A stretch of DNA of 15,003 bases from RYN-428 sp035551995 (GTDB lineage: Bacteria > Planctomycetota > Phycisphaerae > Tepidisphaerales > Tepidisphaeraceae), in assembly GCA_035551995.1 (NCBI GenBank), contig DASZME010000028.1, positions 1 to 15,003 on the forward strand. Direction: 5' to 3'. A program made the translations under genes and the position numbers. Position 1 is the first letter of the stretch; each line of letters opens with the position of its first letter. This document shows, piece by piece, positions 13,020-15,003 of the stretch. The notes beneath the pieces are model-generated. The model saw nothing but the letters and a program-made list of their open reading frames with translations, ran no database searches and was not told where the DNA came from.

Positions 13020-14204
13020 GTGATGATTCGTCACGCGGTGGAAAGGATTGTGCTAGTGATCTTTCAGATGCTTGAGTCTTCGAGTCTTCGTGGTGTTCAA
13101 TGCGTCCGGTTGATGGTCGCGATTGGTTTGCTGCTCGGCGCCGCCGCGCGTGGCGAAGCGCCCCCCGCCGCTCCGGCCGGCGCGATGAAGAACTTCACGC
13201 AGAAAATCACCGGTTCGGATGTCACGTTTGATCTGGTCGCGATTCCGCCGGGCAAATTTCTCATGGGAAGTCCCGCGATCGAAAAGGGACATAAAAAAGA
13301 CGAAGCCCCGCAGATCGAGGTGCAGGTCGACGCGTTTTACATGCAGTCGACATCGGTGACGTGGGACGAGTACAACCTGTTCCTGTCGAACTACGATCGC
13401 ATGGCCAAGTCGGGCCAGCCACGAATTCCAAAGGATAAGTGGGCCGACGCCGTGACATACCCCACGCCGATGTACGAGCTGGAAGCGGGTCCGAAGCTTG
13501 ACCGGATGGGCCGGCCCGGACGGTTTCCGGCCGTGATCATGTCGCAATTCGCCGCCCGCCAATACACCAAGTGGCTCAGCAAAAAGACGGGCCGATTTTA
13601 TCGGCTTCCAACCGAAGCCGAGTGGGAATACGCCTGCCGGGCCGGCACCACGACGGCCTATAGCTTTGGCGACGACATCGGACCCGACGGCAAAATTCTC
13701 GCGCAGTATTCCTGGTACGTGGACGACTCCAACATCAAGGACGGCGATCCCGCCTACCGCAAGGTCGGCACGCTCAAGCCCAATCCCTGGGGTCTCTACG
13801 ACATGCACGGCAACGTTGCCAATTGGGTGATCGACGGCTACGACGCCACCTGGTACTCGAAATTCGCGGGTAAAACGTCCAATTGGCACGACATCATCAA
13901 TTGGCCGTCCAAGCAATATCCGCGCTGCTTTCGTGGCGGCGGATATGATTTTGAGGCCGAGGATTGCCGATCGGCCGCTCGTCATCACTCCAGCAAGGAC
14001 ATGAACATCAAAGACCCGCAGCTTCCGCAAAGCCCGCATTGGCTTACCGAAGGTTTTTCATTGGGCATTCGCGTGGTGGCGCCAGTGCAGGAGCCCAGCG
14101 AGGCGGAGAAAATCCGATTCTGGGATGTGGATGACGACTACACCGCCAGAATCCTGGAACGCGATCGCGAGATCCGCGAGATTCTGCCGACGCCTGCGAA
14201 ATAA
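13020..14204 (+). CDS. Secreted SUMF1/formylglycine-enzyme-fold protein lacking the catalytic cysteines
   Basis: The protein (394 residues from GTG 13020) has the FGE-sulfatase fold: IPPGKFLMGSP, the RLPTEAEWEYACRAGTTTAY block, NPWGLYDMHGNVANWV, RGGGYDFEAEDCRSAARH (about residue 305) and LGIRVV at the end. True formylglycine-generating enzymes need two cysteines in RGGSxxCxxxYC; here the matching places hold Phe and no Cys, and the usual GNVWEW reads GNVANW. It is therefore probably a binding or structural member, not a sulfatase activator. Start is ambiguous. GGGGAG (7 bases away) supports 13020, but the first 31 residues cover a repeat-like stretch, while ATG 13113 gives a compact signal peptide (MVAIGLLLGAAARGEA). 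Either way export is predicted. No sulfatase gene is nearby. Confidence 0.82.
   Translation: MMIRHAVERIVLVIFQMLESSSLRGVQCVRLMVAIGLLLGAAARGEAPPAAPAGAMKNFTQKITGSDVTFDLVAIPPGKFLMGSPAIEKGHKKDEAPQIEVQVDAFYMQSTSVTWDEYNLFLSNYDRMAKSGQPRIPKDKWADAVTYPTPMYELEAGPKLDRMGRPGRFPAVIMSQFAARQYTKWLSKKTGRFYRLPTEAEWEYACRAGTTTAYSFGDDIGPDGKILAQYSWYVDDSNIKDGDPAYRKVGTLKPNPWGLYDMHGNVANWVIDGYDATWYSKFAGKTSNWHDIINWPSKQYPRCFRGGGYDFEAEDCRSAARHHSSKDMNIKDPQLPQSPHWLTEGFSLGIRVVAPVQEPSEAEKIRFWDVDDDYTARILERDREIREILPTPAK
13073..13103. repeat. Short tandem repeat resembling a dispersed GAAGAC-type element
   Basis: GAGTCTTCGAGTCTTCGTGG contains two copies of GAGTCTTC followed by a GTGG end. The reverse complement (CCACGAAGACTCGAAGACTC) recalls a kind of short dispersed repeat often found between genes in G+C-rich planctomycete and related genomes (from memory, unverified). 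It lies within the first 31 codons of the SUMF1-type frame and so bears on its start. Confidence 0.35.
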
Positions 14205-14214
14205 GATATTGAAC

Positions 14215-14230
14215 GATTCGGAAACGAATC
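14215..14230 (+). repeat. GAAA-tetraloop hairpin after the SUMF1-type gene
   Basis: GATTCG (14215-14220) and CGAATC (14225-14230) pair around a GAAA loop, 11 bases after the stop codon. There is no T-run, so it is at most a weak terminator or 3' end stabiliser. The rest of the gap to 14449 holds no gene; a TATATAAC stretch near 14423 may belong to a promoter, but no matching -35 box is evident. Confidence 0.35.
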
Positions 14231-14449
14231 CTGCGCGGGCGGCACTCCCGATGTGACTGAGCCGGCCCGCTTGCAAGGCGCGTCGGGGAGCGATTCGACT
14301 CGCCGAGGCATCCTGATCGACAGCGCCGCCGTGGCGCCCCGCAATCGGCGTTTAACCCTCAGTAGCGCTGCGCACACGGATGAATTTGAACCGCGTAACT
14401 TCACCGATTTTAGAGTAACGGCTATATAACCCTTCACGAGGACTTTGCC

Positions 14450-15003
14450 ATGAACGAACCGACTCCGTCCACCCGTCGCAATTTTTTAAAGACCACCGCG
14501 GCCACCGCGGCGGCGGTAACCGCCGCCAACAGTTTCATCGCGCGGTCGGCCCATGCCGCCAGCGACGACACGATCAAAATCGCCCTCATCGGATGCGGCG
14601 GTCGCGGAAGCGGAGCGGCTTCGCAGGCGCTCAGCACCACGCAGGGGCCGGTCAAGCTGATCGCCATGGCCGATGCGTTTGAAGACCGTCTGAAAGGTTC
14701 GCACGACAATCTCAAGCGGGAACACGCCGACAAGGTGGACGTGAAAGATGACCATAAGTTCGTCGGGTTTGACGCGTATCAGAAGGCGATCGACTCCGGC
14801 GCCGACCTGATCGTCATCGCCACGCCGCCGGGTTTTCGGCCGATTCACTTCGAGTATGCCGTCAAGCAGGGAAAGAATATCTTCGCGGAAAAGCCGGTGG
14901 CGACCGACGCCCAGGGCATTCGCAAGTTCCTCGCCGCCGTGAAGGAAGCCAAGGAGAAGAATCTGAAGGTCGGCATCGGTCTCCAGCGCCATCACCAGGC
15001 CAA
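14450..15003 (+). CDS. Partial Tat-exported Gfo/Idh/MocA-family oxidoreductase (C-terminus outside window)
   Basis: The ATG at 14450 is preceded by GAGGA seven bases upstream, and the frame runs off the right edge after 184 codons. It shows a twin-arginine leader (PSTRRNFLKTTAATAAAVT), a Rossmann start KIALIGCGGRGSGAA, IATPPGFRPIHFEYAVKQGK and the lysine motif AEKPVATDAQG. The N-terminal domain is thus complete while the catalytic C-terminal domain lies outside. It parallels the oxidoreductase at 9353-10675 along its whole visible length (for example GGRGSGAA, FDAYQKAI against WDAYKGVI, ATPPxFRPxH), so the two are paralogues of one subfamily, on opposite strands. Export to the periplasm and NAD(P)-dependent action on a sugar-like compound are inferred from the family. 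Confidence 0.88.
   Translation, partial: MNEPTPSTRRNFLKTTAATAAAVTAANSFIARSAHAASDDTIKIALIGCGGRGSGAASQALSTTQGPVKLIAMADAFEDRLKGSHDNLKREHADKVDVKDDHKFVGFDAYQKAIDSGADLIVIATPPGFRPIHFEYAVKQGKNIFAEKPVATDAQGIRKFLAAVKEAKEKNLKVGIGLQRHHQA

Noticed and set aside
13053..14039. Minus-strand 328-codon frame opposite the SUMF1-type gene
   Set aside because: Composition typical of a complement shadow; the plus strand carries unmistakable fold motifs.
1..15003. CRISPR array, insertion-sequence ends, phage genes or a complete defence system
   Set aside because: No regularly spaced direct repeats, transposase motif, phage structural gene or defence gene set is visible. Only the recombinase and toxin remnants hint at mobile DNA.

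Overview
The window most resembles a chromosomal segment of a planctomycete (Planctomycetota, possibly the Phycisphaerae side). This is inferred, not proven. It rests on three Gfo/Idh/MocA-type oxidoreductases with twin-arginine leaders, a secreted SUMF1-type protein, a secreted lactonase-like propeller, many lone genes with signal peptides, G+C-rich codon use, and dispersed repeats of the AATCCGAAA kind. No rRNA, tRNA or CRISPR array is visible.

Left part (1-2000) is accessory in character. A lysine-rich gene runs off the left edge on the minus strand. It is preceded by a compact leader: a sigma-70-like promoter, a nested inverted repeat and an intrinsic-terminator-like hairpin, all upstream of its ribosome site. 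Next come an orphan plus-strand gene with a possible leaderless promoter, then a wrecked stretch on the minus strand. There a HigB/RelE-type toxin gene (one stop, two frameshifts) is joined directly to the frameshifted C-terminal end of what looks like a large serine recombinase.

Middle part (2064-9201): a secreted coiled-coil protein (-), a Tat-exported oxidoreductase with its own terminator (+), a small secreted helical protein (+), and a divergent Amt-type ammonium transporter (-) with twin histidines but an altered outer pore. A gene-free stretch of about 590 bases follows; it is full of inverted repeats and includes a 77-nt segment that can close into a three-way junction. Then comes a translationally coupled pair (+): a secreted 7-bladed lactonase-like propeller and a PLP-dependent D-threonine aldolase / D-serine dehydratase-type enzyme.

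Right part (9202-15003): a long imperfect hairpin between convergent genes; a second Tat oxidoreductase (-) preceded by an ApbE lipoprotein (-), perhaps one unit; a family 2 glycosyltransferase (+); a secreted SUMF1-fold protein lacking the formylglycine cysteines (+); and the start of a third oxidoreductase (+) that is a close paralogue of the second.

Most genes look like separately controlled units of periplasmic carbohydrate/redox metabolism. No complete new defence or mobile system is present. The best leads are the attenuator-like leader, the toxin-recombinase chimera, the 77-nt structured element and the Amt pore changes.
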